Shown piece after piece: positions 1-8,931 of a DNA stretch of 30,434 nucleotides; position 1 is the stretch's first letter, and each line of letters starts with the position of its first letter. The position numbers were made by a program, and so were the translations under genes. Under the pieces are notes generated by a model. The model did no database searches and was not told where the DNA came from. It saw only the letters and a list, made by a program, of their open reading frames with translations. The DNA is taken from positions 1-30,434 of the forward strand of contig NZ_CBFHNB010000020.1 in NCBI RefSeq assembly GCF_965657105.1, in the 5' to 3' direction. Source of the stretch: Puniceispirillum sp965657105. GTDB lineage: Bacteria > Pseudomonadota > Alphaproteobacteria > Puniceispirillales > Puniceispirillaceae.

Positions 1-696
1 GAAGCTACTATTGCTGTAAAGCTTGCTGATTTGGTTCGCAATGCTGACTCTACCTTCATGGTGGCTGAAGCAGGTGGTGTTGATTCCTCATCAACAGCTG
101 GTACGATCACATTCCAAACCGCTATGAACCAGGGTGATGCTGCGATCGAGTTTCTGATTACATCTCCTAAAGATGTGCTGGGAACAACTGTGACAGCTGG
201 TACACCACAGACACGTTATGGTTCGATCCAACTGGACTCTGTCAATAACTCACCGATCAAAATTGATGTTGGTGAAACGAACGCGGGCGCCAACCATGCT
301 GCACGTCATGGTTTCATCGAAAGTAACGTTGGTGCTGCTGACTTTGATGTGAATGATCCAACTTTGAGTGCCGCAGGTGGCACATCAATGTCTGGTCTGA
401 GCATCGCCACAGCAGCAGGAGCTGCATCAGCTTTGACAACCCTTGATAATGCAATTGACAGTGTAAGTTCAATTCGTGGTGATCTGGGTGCGATTCAAAA
501 CCGTCTCAGCTACACAACGAACAATCTGTCATCGATTGTGACAAACACCGAGGGTGCTAAAGGCCGGATCATGGATGCTGACTTTGCTGTTGAAACCAGC
601 AAGCTGGCCAAGACACAGATCCTGTCACAGGCAGCTACAAGCATGCTAGCTCAGGCAAACCAGTCTAAGCAAACACTGCTAGCTCTACTTCAGTAG
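1..696 (+). CDS. fliC: Flagellin, C-terminal part (5' end outside window)
   Basis: Filament subunit, exported by the flagellar type III system and polymerised outside the cell. The reading frame is open from base 1 and runs to TAG at 694-696, so the gene begins upstream of the window. The last ~90 residues are a typical flagellin C-terminal D0/D1 helical domain: a heptad-rich stretch with SIRGDLGAIQNRL, then GRIMDADFAVETSKLAK, ending in LLALLQ. The preceding ~130 residues are a variable, small-residue-rich region (D2/D3 type). A strong terminator follows within 30 bases. The convergent neighbour is flgL. Which flagellin paralogue this is cannot be told from the fragment. Flagellin is usually a late sigma-28 gene, but its promoter is not in the window. 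Confidence 0.95.
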   Translation, partial: EATIAVKLADLVRNADSTFMVAEAGGVDSSSTAGTITFQTAMNQGDAAIEFLITSPKDVLGTTVTAGTPQTRYGSIQLDSVNNSPIKIDVGETNAGANHAARHGFIESNVGAADFDVNDPTLSAAGGTSMSGLSIATAAGAASALTTLDNAIDSVSSIRGDLGAIQNRLSYTTNNLSSIVTNTEGAKGRIMDADFAVETSKLAKTQILSQAATSMLAQANQSKQTLLALLQ

Positions 697-724
697 TTTC
701 AGCCTAATTAAAATACGCATTCAA

Positions 725-753
725 AAAGAGGGGTGGTTTTGCCACCCCTCTTT
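725..753. terminator. Bidirectional Rho-independent terminator
   Basis: Perfect 12-bp inverted repeat, AAAGAGGGGTGG (725-736) and CCACCCCTCTTT (742-753), around a 5-base loop. It lies between the ends of the convergent flagellin and flgL genes. An A-run at 723-727 gives a U-tract for - strand transcripts, and the TTT at 751-753 serves the + strand. It should stop transcription from both sides. Confidence 0.93.
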
Positions 754-775
754 GCCGTCAGGACTGAATTTCACT

Positions 776-1678
776 CTATCGCATGAAGTCAAACAGGCTT
801 TGGCGTCCAATATTTACAAATGCCTGCTGGGCAGCATCACGGCTTGTGATCATTGACTGCATTTCAGTCACGATGCTTGCAATATCAGCATCCTCAAGAT
901 CAGAAATATTTTCGTTCAATAAAAGTTTTCGTTGTTCCAAAGCATCAGCTTGCATGTCAGCCTTGCTCAACTGCGCACCGATCAGAGTTTGCTGACGTGA
1001 GATGTGATCTATTGCTTTGCTAATATCATCCAGCGTGCCCTCTTCCAAAGAGCCAGACAATATCTGATTTTCAACAATTTCTATAATTTCAAAAGCCGAG
1101 TCATGGCCATAATCACTTTCGACTCGCATAAAGGCAGTCGCACCATCAACACCCGTTTGAAGCCGCATTGATTCTGACACCTGTACATCATGTGTGCCAC
1201 GGTCGCCCACAAATTGAACAACACCATTTTCATCTATCTCAAATGCGTTTGAGTTTACCTTATAGCCCGCAAATAATGACTGGCCTGTCAGATCCTTTTT
1301 ATTGGCAAGTTCAACCATACCCTCTTTCAGTTCGCTGATTTCTACCTTGATTGATTGACGGTCAGCAGAAGAATATGTGTCATTCACCGCCTGAATAGAC
1401 AGTTCAAAAATACGCGTCATAATAGTCACCGCCTGCCCAAGCGTCTGATCCGTAAGGGCAAGCCTATATTGTGCACGGTCAAGGTTTGAGGAAAAACGAT
1501 CTAGAAGAACCTTTTGTTCCTTGGCGGCAGATATATTAGTGGCCGCAATGGGGCTGTCAGACGAGCGAAGGATTTTTTTGCCTGACGCTATACGCATCTG
1601 CGCTTCTTGAATCTGTCCGGTGATTTTATGAAATCCAGCCAGTGATTGCGCATTAAACGATTTGGTGCTAATTGGCAT
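776..1678 (-). CDS. flgL: Flagellar hook-associated protein 3 FlgL
   Basis: Second hook-filament junction protein, sitting between FlgK and the filament. At 300 aa it has the family's usual length, unlike the giant FlgK next to it. The N-terminal helix region (about 1-140) contains QMRIASGKKILRSSDSPIAA, matching the flagellin/FlgL motif in which an SG-K---SSDDP-A core is conserved. The C-terminus has a second helical stretch (DADIASIVTEMQS, then QQAFVNIGRQSLFDFMR). It starts 10 bases after the flgK stop, so it is the last gene of the flgG-L transcript and ends just before the shared terminator. Confidence 0.93.
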   Translation of the reverse strand: MPISTKSFNAQSLAGFHKITGQIQEAQMRIASGKKILRSSDSPIAATNISAAKEQKVLLDRFSSNLDRAQYRLALTDQTLGQAVTIMTRIFELSIQAVNDTYSSADRQSIKVEISELKEGMVELANKKDLTGQSLFAGYKVNSNAFEIDENGVVQFVGDRGTHDVQVSESMRLQTGVDGATAFMRVESDYGHDSAFEIIEIVENQILSGSLEEGTLDDISKAIDHISRQQTLIGAQLSKADMQADALEQRKLLLNENISDLEDADIASIVTEMQSMITSRDAAQQAFVNIGRQSLFDFMR

Positions 1679-1688
1679 TTTAATTCTC

Positions 1689-4600
1689 CTAAATTGACTG
1701 AATCAGCGTTTGAAATAATTCACGCGCTGTGGACAATATCCGTGCCGAAGCCTGATATGCCTGTTGTTGTTCGATAAGACGCGCTGCTTCTGTATCCAAA
1801 TTCACACCAGAATAACTGGCTTCGGCCTCACGGCTTGCATCGCGCAAAGTTTGAGCTGCCTCAAGTGTTAGCTTGCTGGTGCGCACGCTTGAACCTAGCT
1901 CGGCAACAATTGATCCAAATATTTCCTGGAACCCACCAATATCAAGCTCTTCATCATTGGGGGTTTGCAGATCAATAATAGCTTTCAGATTCCGGCTATC
2001 ACCAACACCATCATAATTGGTGGCTATATGAAATTTATCTTCAACTTTTAATTCACCAGACAATTTGACAGTGAACCCTTTGGCAGATGCTTGGTTAAAT
2101 GAGTCTAAAGTTCGCGTTGCCATTGTCGTGCCAGTCTCTGTATCAACAAAGTCCACGATGCCGTTAACCGCATCTGTCACTGTAACGGCGATGTCACGGA
2201 TCATGACCTCGGCCTCAGGCGGGCGCACATCATAAGTTGCCGATATTTTTCGGGCACCTTGCCCAGTTAGCACTACGACAAGATCCTCATCCGGCATATC
2301 CATTAGTGTGACCCGCTGCCCCATAAGACTGTCTGCTGTTGCGCTGACTTGTAAATCTTCTGTGCTGTCAATATGCGTTGCAATAATGTTTGCACCATCA
2401 ACTTTGATATTAAAATCTCGGTTATAAAAGCTGTTGATTTCAGCTACAGGTGCGTTGCTGATAGCTTCTTGTGTTTTATATGTCAGGGTTAAGGCGTCAG
2501 TTCCCGTTGACACAGTAAAATCAAGATTTTCGTAGCTACTATGGCTTTGAAGGGCTAGAGCCACATCGGATAGTGACGGTGTTGTTGAAAATTCAACCGT
2601 TACGGCATTGGTGGTCTGGGTATAGCTAGCGGCGGTCGCCACACCAGCATCTTTATAGTTTAACGTCAGCGCATCGGACCCAGGTGCAATATTGAACAAC
2701 AAATCACTATAACCAGCGGCATTTTGTAATGCGGTCACGATTACCGAAACACTGGCAGGTGCTGTTATAAATTTATGTGAAATTGACGTGGCACCGTCAG
2801 ACAGGGTGATCGTTTGCCCTGCTAAATTAGTTAACCCCGTATAATCAAACCCGGCAATAGACTGAACTTCGGCAACATTTTCAGAACCCTCAGTTGTGAC
2901 ACTGACATCATGTTCGAAAATACGCAGATTTAGTGGGCCATCACCAATTGTCAGTTTATTGCCAACTAATCCAGCAAGGCCAGCCTCATCAAAACCAGAT
3001 ATCGATTGCACCTCATTAGTCGAACCATCGCCAGCAACCGTTTGCGAGACCGTCATAACAGTGCTTTGTTGCGTAAGTGACGCAGTTGGCTGGGTTGTGC
3101 CATTAATGAGTCCAAAGCGCGTCGCCGCTTCGGTATTGTTTTCAATGGTCGTTGATGTTGGTAGCGTAATATTATCACTTATCAAAGAGCCATCATTTGA
3201 CCAGATATGTAGCTTATAGTCTTTATTGAAGCTAGCGCTCAGTCGCCCTGTCTCACCGCCTGTGACATACAACTCACCATCCATCATGGTGATGGTGTAA
3301 TTTTGCCCCTCAAATGTAACAGTTACATTTTCGCCATCAGCAGGAAGGTCTGTTAGCGTTTCAGAAATATTGTAAGTGCTTGGGTCGTAACTAATTGAAA
3401 TTATATTCTGGTTACTGCTTTCAATGCCAATTGAGCCGTCAGCTAACTCCTTTAGCTGATAGCTCGCCCCATCAAACTGAATATTCAACACGCCTGATTC
3501 TGCAAGTATGGTTCTGTTTTCTTCAGATATGGCAATGGTGTTTGATTTGGTCAAAGCAGCAGCACCTGTAAGATTGGCAATCGGCGCATTAGACCTAAAG
3601 TTTTTGGCCATGGCATAAGCAATATCAGCTGGTGCCGTAGAGACTACATCTGCGCCAGTCACATTTTGGGTAATATTATCAATTGTTAGCGCGTAAGAGA
3701 CAGTTTCTGCCGAAGCGCTGACTCCAGTTACCGACTCTTCGTTGCCATCAATATTACCCAAACTATCGAACGTAATAGTCCGACTTGTCGCTAAATCACT
3801 GATGCTTGTCAAAATGTCTGATGCGTTGGTCTTGTTGGATACGGTGGTGCCAAGATATCCATCTTCACCCGTCTTGTTTAGATATGTATCGACATAGGTT
3901 GCACCAGCATTAAATCCATTTGCCGTGGTAAAAAGGGTGCTGATTTCGTCAGCTGTTAATGCTGATCCGGCAATATGACGCCCTTCTCGGGTAAAAATTT
4001 GTATATCAGAAGCTACATCACTTCGACTTGTGACAATGCCAGAAATATCATTAGCGCTTGCAAGGCTTAGTGACGCGCTATCAGCGATCGTGTTTTTAGA
4101 AAAGCTGATCGTGATTTGACCGCCTGAACCAGATGCAAAACCACCAAGGTCAATCAAAGAAAATGTCGTATCACCGTCAATATTATTTGTGCCCGTAATC
4201 ACACCCTTATTGAGCAGATCGGCAACCCGGTTCATATCAGTCCAAGCTCCTGTCCCATCAGGATGGAAGGCGTCGTAACTGAGATCAAAACTATAGGTTT
4301 TTGAATTTCCATCGGGGTCGGTAACATTGAAAGTGGCTGTTTCGATACCACTCAAATTTTCATCACTGACAGAGAATGTGAGTTGTGATTGCTGTGTGAG
4401 GCTGGCCAAATCAACGTTAGTTACATTGGCAGGGATAATGACAGCTGAACCGTCAGCACGAAAGGTTGTTCCAGAAACAGCCGAAAAACTATTTGAAAGC
4501 ACCTTTGTCATGTCCGGCACATTATCGACAGCTGCAGACACTGCCGTATCTACGGCCATAGTTGCAGCGCTCTCATTATTCGGATCTGCGTACGATAGTA

Positions 4601-5897
4601 GCTTTGAAGCAGCCGCAATATCGTGCGGTCTGGTAATCACGAGACCAATTGCACTCGCCGATCCAGCGGCTGGCTCCAGAAAAAACTTATCACCATTGCT
4701 GGGATTGCCGCCAAATTCAATGATTAGGCCGGGAAGAGATATTTGAGACTCACCAGAACCTACCACTTGATTTTTTTTATCACGCGCTTCCCAGATATTA
4801 TTCTTTGCATCAAATTTTATTTCAAGGGGTTCAGGGTCAACAATAGTATAATCAGTGACCTCGACAAAAACCTCACCACTTCCAAGATTCTGATAACTCT
4901 CAATCGTTTTGATGTCAGCCATCTGAAAGAATTTACCACCAGGCAAACCCTCTAGATTTATACCTTGTTCATGAATTGCATTAATGTCACGGACAAATGA
5001 ATATGCCAGCTCATCAATCTTATCCATTGTTTCAGATGCCTTTGAAAAGCTATCACTCAGGCCTTTCAATGAGCCGTTCTTGATTTCGTTGGTTGGAGCA
5101 AATCCACTCCCCTCACCAATAAGGAATGTAAGTTTTGTATCGTCCTCAACAACTTGAAGCGTTGCAAATGTATCATGCCGAACAATGGCAGGGCCAGTTC
5201 CGCTGGTACCAAGCGTAAGGCTTGAGGATCCATCTTCATTGTTCACAATTGTGACTTCAACATAGTTGCTAATTTTATCAATAAGCGCATCACGCGCGTC
5301 CAATGCAGAATTTGATTTGGCAGCTGATCCCACGCCAATCGACCTGTTTAGATTTGCAAGCTCTGAAACGAGCCCGTTGAGGTCGCGAATATTCTGATTG
5401 GTTTGTTCAGCAATACCTTTTTTGACTGCGGTCATCTCAGTGGATAACTGCCTAAAACTGCTAGCTAAAGCGTTAGCTTGCTCCAAAGCGACCATTCTAG
5501 GAGCACGATCAGCTGGCGCCACTGACACTTCTTGCAATCCGTCAAAAAACTTAGCAAGCATCGAACCAAGATTATGCTCACCAGGCAGAAGCACATCTTC
5601 AAGGTCACTAATATTAGATGAATAGGCCTCAGCACCCTCCGCATAAGATGATGTAGATCGCGCCTTATTCAATAGAAATTCATCGAATGAACGTCTTACA
5701 TCGGCCACCCGCACACCAAGACCACTTTGATCTGGCAAACTGTTAACACTGCCTGCACCACCCTGAATTTCTTCAAGGCTAGCCTCGCGGCGCTTATATC
5801 CATCCGTGCTTATATTGGCGATATTTTGACCCGTTACCGACAAAGCCTGCCGGTAAGAATTTAATCCAGATTTACCAATATCAAATAAACTAGCCAT
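1689..5897 (-). CDS. flgK: Flagellar hook-associated protein 1 FlgK, greatly enlarged
   Basis: First hook-filament junction protein. The N-terminal ~240 residues are typical FlgK: SLFDIGKSGLNSYRQALSVT, then GQNIANISTDGYKRR, and coiled helices around LEQANALASSFRQLSTEM and LDARDALIDKISNYV. The C-terminus is also typical (NLDTEAARLIEQQQAYQASA, then ARILSTARELFQTLIQSI). At 1402 aa it is about two to three times the usual ~450-650. The extra length is a Thr/Ser/Asp-rich, beta-type middle (about 240-1330) holding repeats. One repeat block (about 946-1153) is shared with the FlgE of this cluster. Another duplicated unit lies at about 805-892. The start is ATG at 5897, two bases after the flgJ stop. 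The ends make the identity firm; the function of the middle is unknown, probably surface-exposed D2/D3-like domains. Confidence 0.95.
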   Translation of the reverse strand: MASLFDIGKSGLNSYRQALSVTGQNIANISTDGYKRREASLEEIQGGAGSVNSLPDQSGLGVRVADVRRSFDEFLLNKARSTSSYAEGAEAYSSNISDLEDVLLPGEHNLGSMLAKFFDGLQEVSVAPADRAPRMVALEQANALASSFRQLSTEMTAVKKGIAEQTNQNIRDLNGLVSELANLNRSIGVGSAAKSNSALDARDALIDKISNYVEVTIVNNEDGSSSLTLGTSGTGPAIVRHDTFATLQVVEDDTKLTFLIGEGSGFAPTNEIKNGSLKGLSDSFSKASETMDKIDELAYSFVRDINAIHEQGINLEGLPGGKFFQMADIKTIESYQNLGSGEVFVEVTDYTIVDPEPLEIKFDAKNNIWEARDKKNQVVGSGESQISLPGLIIEFGGNPSNGDKFFLEPAAGSASAIGLVITRPHDIAAASKLLSYADPNNESAATMAVDTAVSAAVDNVPDMTKVLSNSFSAVSGTTFRADGSAVIIPANVTNVDLASLTQQSQLTFSVSDENLSGIETATFNVTDPDGNSKTYSFDLSYDAFHPDGTGAWTDMNRVADLLNKGVITGTNNIDGDTTFSLIDLGGFASGSGGQITISFSKNTIADSASLSLASANDISGIVTSRSDVASDIQIFTREGRHIAGSALTADEISTLFTTANGFNAGATYVDTYLNKTGEDGYLGTTVSNKTNASDILTSISDLATSRTITFDSLGNIDGNEESVTGVSASAETVSYALTIDNITQNVTGADVVSTAPADIAYAMAKNFRSNAPIANLTGAAALTKSNTIAISEENRTILAESGVLNIQFDGASYQLKELADGSIGIESSNQNIISISYDPSTYNISETLTDLPADGENVTVTFEGQNYTITMMDGELYVTGGETGRLSASFNKDYKLHIWSNDGSLISDNITLPTSTTIENNTEAATRFGLINGTTQPTASLTQQSTVMTVSQTVAGDGSTNEVQSISGFDEAGLAGLVGNKLTIGDGPLNLRIFEHDVSVTTEGSENVAEVQSIAGFDYTGLTNLAGQTITLSDGATSISHKFITAPASVSVIVTALQNAAGYSDLLFNIAPGSDALTLNYKDAGVATAASYTQTTNAVTVEFSTTPSLSDVALALQSHSSYENLDFTVSTGTDALTLTYKTQEAISNAPVAEINSFYNRDFNIKVDGANIIATHIDSTEDLQVSATADSLMGQRVTLMDMPDEDLVVVLTGQGARKISATYDVRPPEAEVMIRDIAVTVTDAVNGIVDFVDTETGTTMATRTLDSFNQASAKGFTVKLSGELKVEDKFHIATNYDGVGDSRNLKAIIDLQTPNDEELDIGGFQEIFGSIVAELGSSVRTSKLTLEAAQTLRDASREAEASYSGVNLDTEAARLIEQQQAYQASARILSTARELFQTLIQSI
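2440..3060 (-). repeat. Repeat module inside flgK shared with flgE
   Basis: This stretch encodes FlgK residues ~946-1153. It holds two copies of a VQSI(A/S)GFD--GL--L-G--(L/I)T unit, then two copies of a sub-repeat of about 55 residues ending in SGTDALTLTYK or GSDALTLNYK. The same order, a half unit followed by a full unit, occurs in FlgE at 12010-12650. Similarity can also be seen at the DNA level, for example in the block encoding VQSIAGFD and the following GQTITLSDG. Confidence 0.85.
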
Positions 5898-5899
5898 AT

Positions 5900-6193
5900 T
5901 TACATCGCTGACTTATCAAATTGGCGCACTAACGCCTCAGCGATACCAAGATCAATTTTTTTGGACATGATATCTGCATGTTCTTGATCAAGCATATCTT
6001 CGTAAGTGCTTTTAGCGTGACTACCGAAAAGATCGTCAGCAAGTTTTGTTTTACGTGCCTCTTTTAAGAATTGATGCAAAAAGATCGCTTCGAATTTTTC
6101 AGCGGCTTCTCTTAAATCCTCATTTTCATCAGGTAATTTGGTTTTGTTGGCCTCATACATAGCCATGGATGTATCAATAGGTGTTAGTTCCAT
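5900..6193 (-). CDS. flgJ: Rod-binding protein FlgJ, short form without muramidase
   Basis: Rod assembly chaperone/scaffold of the periplasm. The 97-residue protein matches only the N-terminal rod-binding domain: AAEKFEAIFLHQFLKEARK, then YEDMLDQEHADIMSKKIDLG and IAEALVRQF. The C-terminal peptidoglycan hydrolase domain found in enteric FlgJ is absent. Single-domain FlgJ is normal in alphaproteobacteria, where a separate lytic enzyme acts. It lies tightly between flgI (9 bases) and flgK (2 bases), which supports co-translation. Confidence 0.93.
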   Translation of the reverse strand: MELTPIDTSMAMYEANKTKLPDENEDLREAAEKFEAIFLHQFLKEARKTKLADDLFGSHAKSTYEDMLDQEHADIMSKKIDLGIAEALVRQFDKSAM

Positions 6194-6202
6194 AGCGACC
6201 CC

Positions 6203-7339
6203 CTAAATCACAATGATTTCTGCGCGAAGCGATCCAGCTTCACGAAGCGCTTCAAGAATGGCAACCAAATCAGCTGCACTGGCCCCAACAGCGTTGATCG
6301 AGTCAACGATATCAGCCAGATCAACACCCGTATCAAAAACAAAGGCTTTGGCTGTTTCTTCCTCAATTTCAATTTCCGTATCAGCGGTTTGAACAGCCTC
6401 ACCAGGCGTGGTGACTGTACCATTAGCATTTGTCGTCGTTGTACCAGTTGCCGTTACATTCATATCTTCGGTTACTTTTACTGTTAGCGATCCATGCGTA
6501 ACAACTGCAGGTGTTACCCTTACATCACCACCAATAACGATTGTGCCTGTACGAGAATTGACGATGACCTTTGCAGATGGGCGTGCTGGATCAACCTCAA
6601 CATTTTCTAGCAAACTTACGAAACTGACTTTCTGTTTGGGATCAACAGGCGCACGGACCTTAATTGATGACGCGTCCAGTGCAACTGAAACATCAGGCCC
6701 AAATACATCATTGATAGCGTCAGACACACGAATAGCCGTGCTGAAATCACCTTGATGCAAGTTAAGTATTAAATTATCGGATGACTGAAATGGGGTTTCG
6801 ACCATTTTTTCTACGGAAGCACCACGGGGAATGCGACCAACAGTTGGAATATTCACAATTACAGACGATCCATCATTTCCTGTCACGCCCAGGCCACCAA
6901 CAACCATATTACCTTGAGCCACTGCGTAGGTTTCACCATCAGCACCCAGCAAAGGTGTCATCAATAATGTGCCACCTCGAAGTGACTTTGCCGCCCCAAT
7001 AGTCGACACTGTAATATCAATGCGCTGACCTGGTTTAGTAAATGCTGGCAAATCAGCAGTTACCATAACGGCAGCGGCATTTTTACCTGATAAGTTTGAC
7101 GCGTCTGTTACTAAGCCAAATTGCGACACCATTGATTGCAAAGATTGCAACGTCAGACCCGAGTTTCCATCACCCGTTCCAGACAGACCTACCACAAGCC
7201 CGTAACCCACAAGCTGGTTTGATCTTACGCCAGCAATTGACGTCATATCTTTCAACCGATCAGCTACCGCACTGCTGATACCTGCAAAGGCACTGAACAT
7301 AACGATCAAAGTGGTAGTAATGATGGTACGAATTGACAT
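6203..7339 (-). CDS. flgI: Flagellar P-ring protein FlgI
   Basis: Forms the periplasmic P ring around the distal rod. At 378 aa it has normal family length, with a signal peptide (about 1-26, ending in SSAVA). Diagnostic stretches are RLKDMTSIAGVRSNQLVGYG, LVVGLSGTGDGN, the RTGTIVIGGDVRVTPAVVTHG block, and a C-terminus with LVAILEALREAGSLRAEI. An unusual NANGTVTTPGEAVQTADTEI stretch sits around 305-325 where the family is variable. The ATG at 7339 is preceded by AGGA at good spacing. Gene order flgH-flgI-flgJ is standard. Confidence 0.96.
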   Translation of the reverse strand: MSIRTIITTTLIVMFSAFAGISSAVADRLKDMTSIAGVRSNQLVGYGLVVGLSGTGDGNSGLTLQSLQSMVSQFGLVTDASNLSGKNAAAVMVTADLPAFTKPGQRIDITVSTIGAAKSLRGGTLLMTPLLGADGETYAVAQGNMVVGGLGVTGNDGSSVIVNIPTVGRIPRGASVEKMVETPFQSSDNLILNLHQGDFSTAIRVSDAINDVFGPDVSVALDASSIKVRAPVDPKQKVSFVSLLENVEVDPARPSAKVIVNSRTGTIVIGGDVRVTPAVVTHGSLTVKVTEDMNVTATGTTTTNANGTVTTPGEAVQTADTEIEIEEETAKAFVFDTGVDLADIVDSINAVGASAADLVAILEALREAGSLRAEIIVI

Positions 7340-7366
7340 TTTATATTCCTAATCTAACAGAACAGT

Positions 7367-8047
7367 TTAGAATGGAGAGATTGTACGAAGTGTTTTGCTG
7401 AGCCACCCTTGACGCGCCGAGTCAGCTGTTTCGCCTGCACCTACATAAGTGATTTGTGCATCAGCAATGCGATTTGACAGAACAAGATTTGACGCCGAAA
7501 TATCTTGGGGCCGGACTAGACCTGTCAAACGCACATATTCATCGCCATTATTCAAGTTCAGCTTTTTCTGACCTTTGATTTCCAGGTTGCCATTATCAAA
7601 TACACGCATCACAGTCACAGACAAAAAGCCAGACAGCGAATTAGACTGCGCAGCAGAACCAGAACCAGAAAAACTGCGGGCGGCGCCCCCGGTTAGTCCC
7701 GCATCTGAATATCCACCTGTTAGAATATTTGGTAATGCTGTTGGTAAGGTAACACCAAAGCTATCAGTTTTGGCTGATGCAGCAGTTTGCGACTTGGTTG
7801 CTGAAAATGATTCACTTAAAGACACTGTCAAAATATCACCAACATTACGGGCACGACGATCTGTTGCGAATAGGCCACCTTTGGTCTGTTCAAAGATACC
7901 GCCTGTTGGTATTGCCACCATTTGTGTAAAATCATTTGTTTCGTAGATTGGCTCAAACTCAACCGATGCCTGATTTTCGACATAGGTTGAACAACCACCT
8001 AGTCCAACTATTAATAAGACAACAAATAAAAAGCGAGCATTCAACAT
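7367..8047 (-). CDS. flgH: Flagellar L-ring lipoprotein FlgH
   Basis: Outer-membrane L-ring subunit. The N-terminus is a lipoprotein signal with lipobox LGGC, lipidated Cys at residue 19. Family motifs include GGLFATDRRARNVGDILTVSL, NGNLEIKGQKKLNLNNGDEY and VRLTGLVRPQDISASN, and it ends in the usual GWL-KTLRTISPF type tail. At 226 aa it has normal length. It starts 27 bases after flgG and is followed at 27 bases by flgI, so it belongs to the flgG-L transcript. Confidence 0.96.
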   Translation of the reverse strand: MLNARFLFVVLLIVGLGGCSTYVENQASVEFEPIYETNDFTQMVAIPTGGIFEQTKGGLFATDRRARNVGDILTVSLSESFSATKSQTAASAKTDSFGVTLPTALPNILTGGYSDAGLTGGAARSFSGSGSAAQSNSLSGFLSVTVMRVFDNGNLEIKGQKKLNLNNGDEYVRLTGLVRPQDISASNLVLSNRIADAQITYVGAGETADSARQGWLSKTLRTISPF

Positions 8048-8074
8048 AACAAGACCTCAGATATACTAGATTAA

Positions 8075-8863
8075 TTACAGGTTATTTGAGATGAAGCGCA
8101 GCATTTCATCAACAGATGTAATCGACTTCGAGCTCACCTCATAGGCACGCTGTGTTTCAATCATGTTTACAAGTTCTTGCACCACATTAACGTTAGAAGC
8201 CTCAAGCGACCCCTGTACCAATTTACCAAAGCCTTGCTCTTGAGGGTTTGCAATGATGGCAGCACCACTAGCAGCTGTTTCGATTGAGAAGCTCTCACCT
8301 ATTGGCTGTAATCCACGGCGGTTATTAAAGTCTGCAATAGTCAACTGGCCAACATTCTGAGGTTCTACTTCACCAGCTACAATCACACTGACAATACCAT
8401 CACCTGAGATATTAATCTGGTTTGCATTTCCGGGGATTTGGATTTCAGGCTGCAAAACATAACCACTTGGCGTTGTCAGCGTGCCTTCAGCGTTAGTTGA
8501 AAATGATCCATTTCGTGTATAGCCAATCTGGCCATCCGGGAGCAAAACCTGAAAGAAGCCTGAACCCTCAATGGCTAGATCAAGAGAGTTGTCTGTTTGG
8601 ATCATACTACCCTGGCTCATCATCTTTTGGGTATTGACGATGCGCGCACCTGTTCCAACAGCAAAAGCTGATGTCAAATCAGTATCTGCAGATGTTTCCT
8701 CACCTGCTGAGCGGCGAACTTGATAAAGGAGTGTTTCAAAATTTGCACGATCACGCTTGAAACCTGTTGTATTCACGTTGGCTAGGTTGTTGGCGATGAC
8801 CTGCATTCTAGTTTGTTGGGCATTCAGGCCTGTTTTGGCCACATGCATTGAACTCGTTGACAT
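8075..8863 (-). CDS. flgG: Distal rod protein FlgG
   Basis: Main subunit of the distal rod, exported through the flagellar secretion system. The 262 aa match the family length. The N-terminal rod motif is ANNLANVNTTGFKRDRANFE, the middle has DLAIEGSGFFQVLLPDGQIG and YTRNGSFSTNAEG, and the C-terminus is LEASNVNVVQELVNMIETQR followed by AYEVSSKSI. The ATG at 8863 has a strong GGAGG ribosome site. A sigma-54 promoter in the short gap after flgF gives this gene its own start of transcription. Confidence 0.97.
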   Translation of the reverse strand: MSTSSMHVAKTGLNAQQTRMQVIANNLANVNTTGFKRDRANFETLLYQVRRSAGEETSADTDLTSAFAVGTGARIVNTQKMMSQGSMIQTDNSLDLAIEGSGFFQVLLPDGQIGYTRNGSFSTNAEGTLTTPSGYVLQPEIQIPGNANQINISGDGIVSVIVAGEVEPQNVGQLTIADFNNRRGLQPIGESFSIETAASGAAIIANPQEQGFGKLVQGSLEASNVNVVQELVNMIETQRAYEVSSKSITSVDEMLRFISNNL

Positions 8864-8905
8864 TTACTTGCCTCCAGCAGATTAAAATACTCTGCTGCTA
8901 TGTAA

Positions 8906-8920
8906 GCAAGACCCGTGCCA
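8906..8920 (-). promoter_or_regulatory. Sigma-54 promoter of flgG operon
   Basis: Reading on the - strand: TGGCACG-GGTC-TTGC, an exact match to the -24/-12 consensus with GG-N10-GC spacing. It lies between the flgF stop and the flgG start; the predicted transcript start is near 8894, about 30 bases before the flgG ATG. It would drive flgGHIJKL. Confidence 0.88.
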
Positions 8921-8931
8921 AACCGACGGAA

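Noticed and set aside
8875..8897. 7-bp inverted repeat CAGCAGA/TCTGCTG ahead of flgG
   Set aside because: The predicted sigma-54 transcript start (~8894) falls inside one arm, so the full hairpin would not be in the RNA; no other role is evident.
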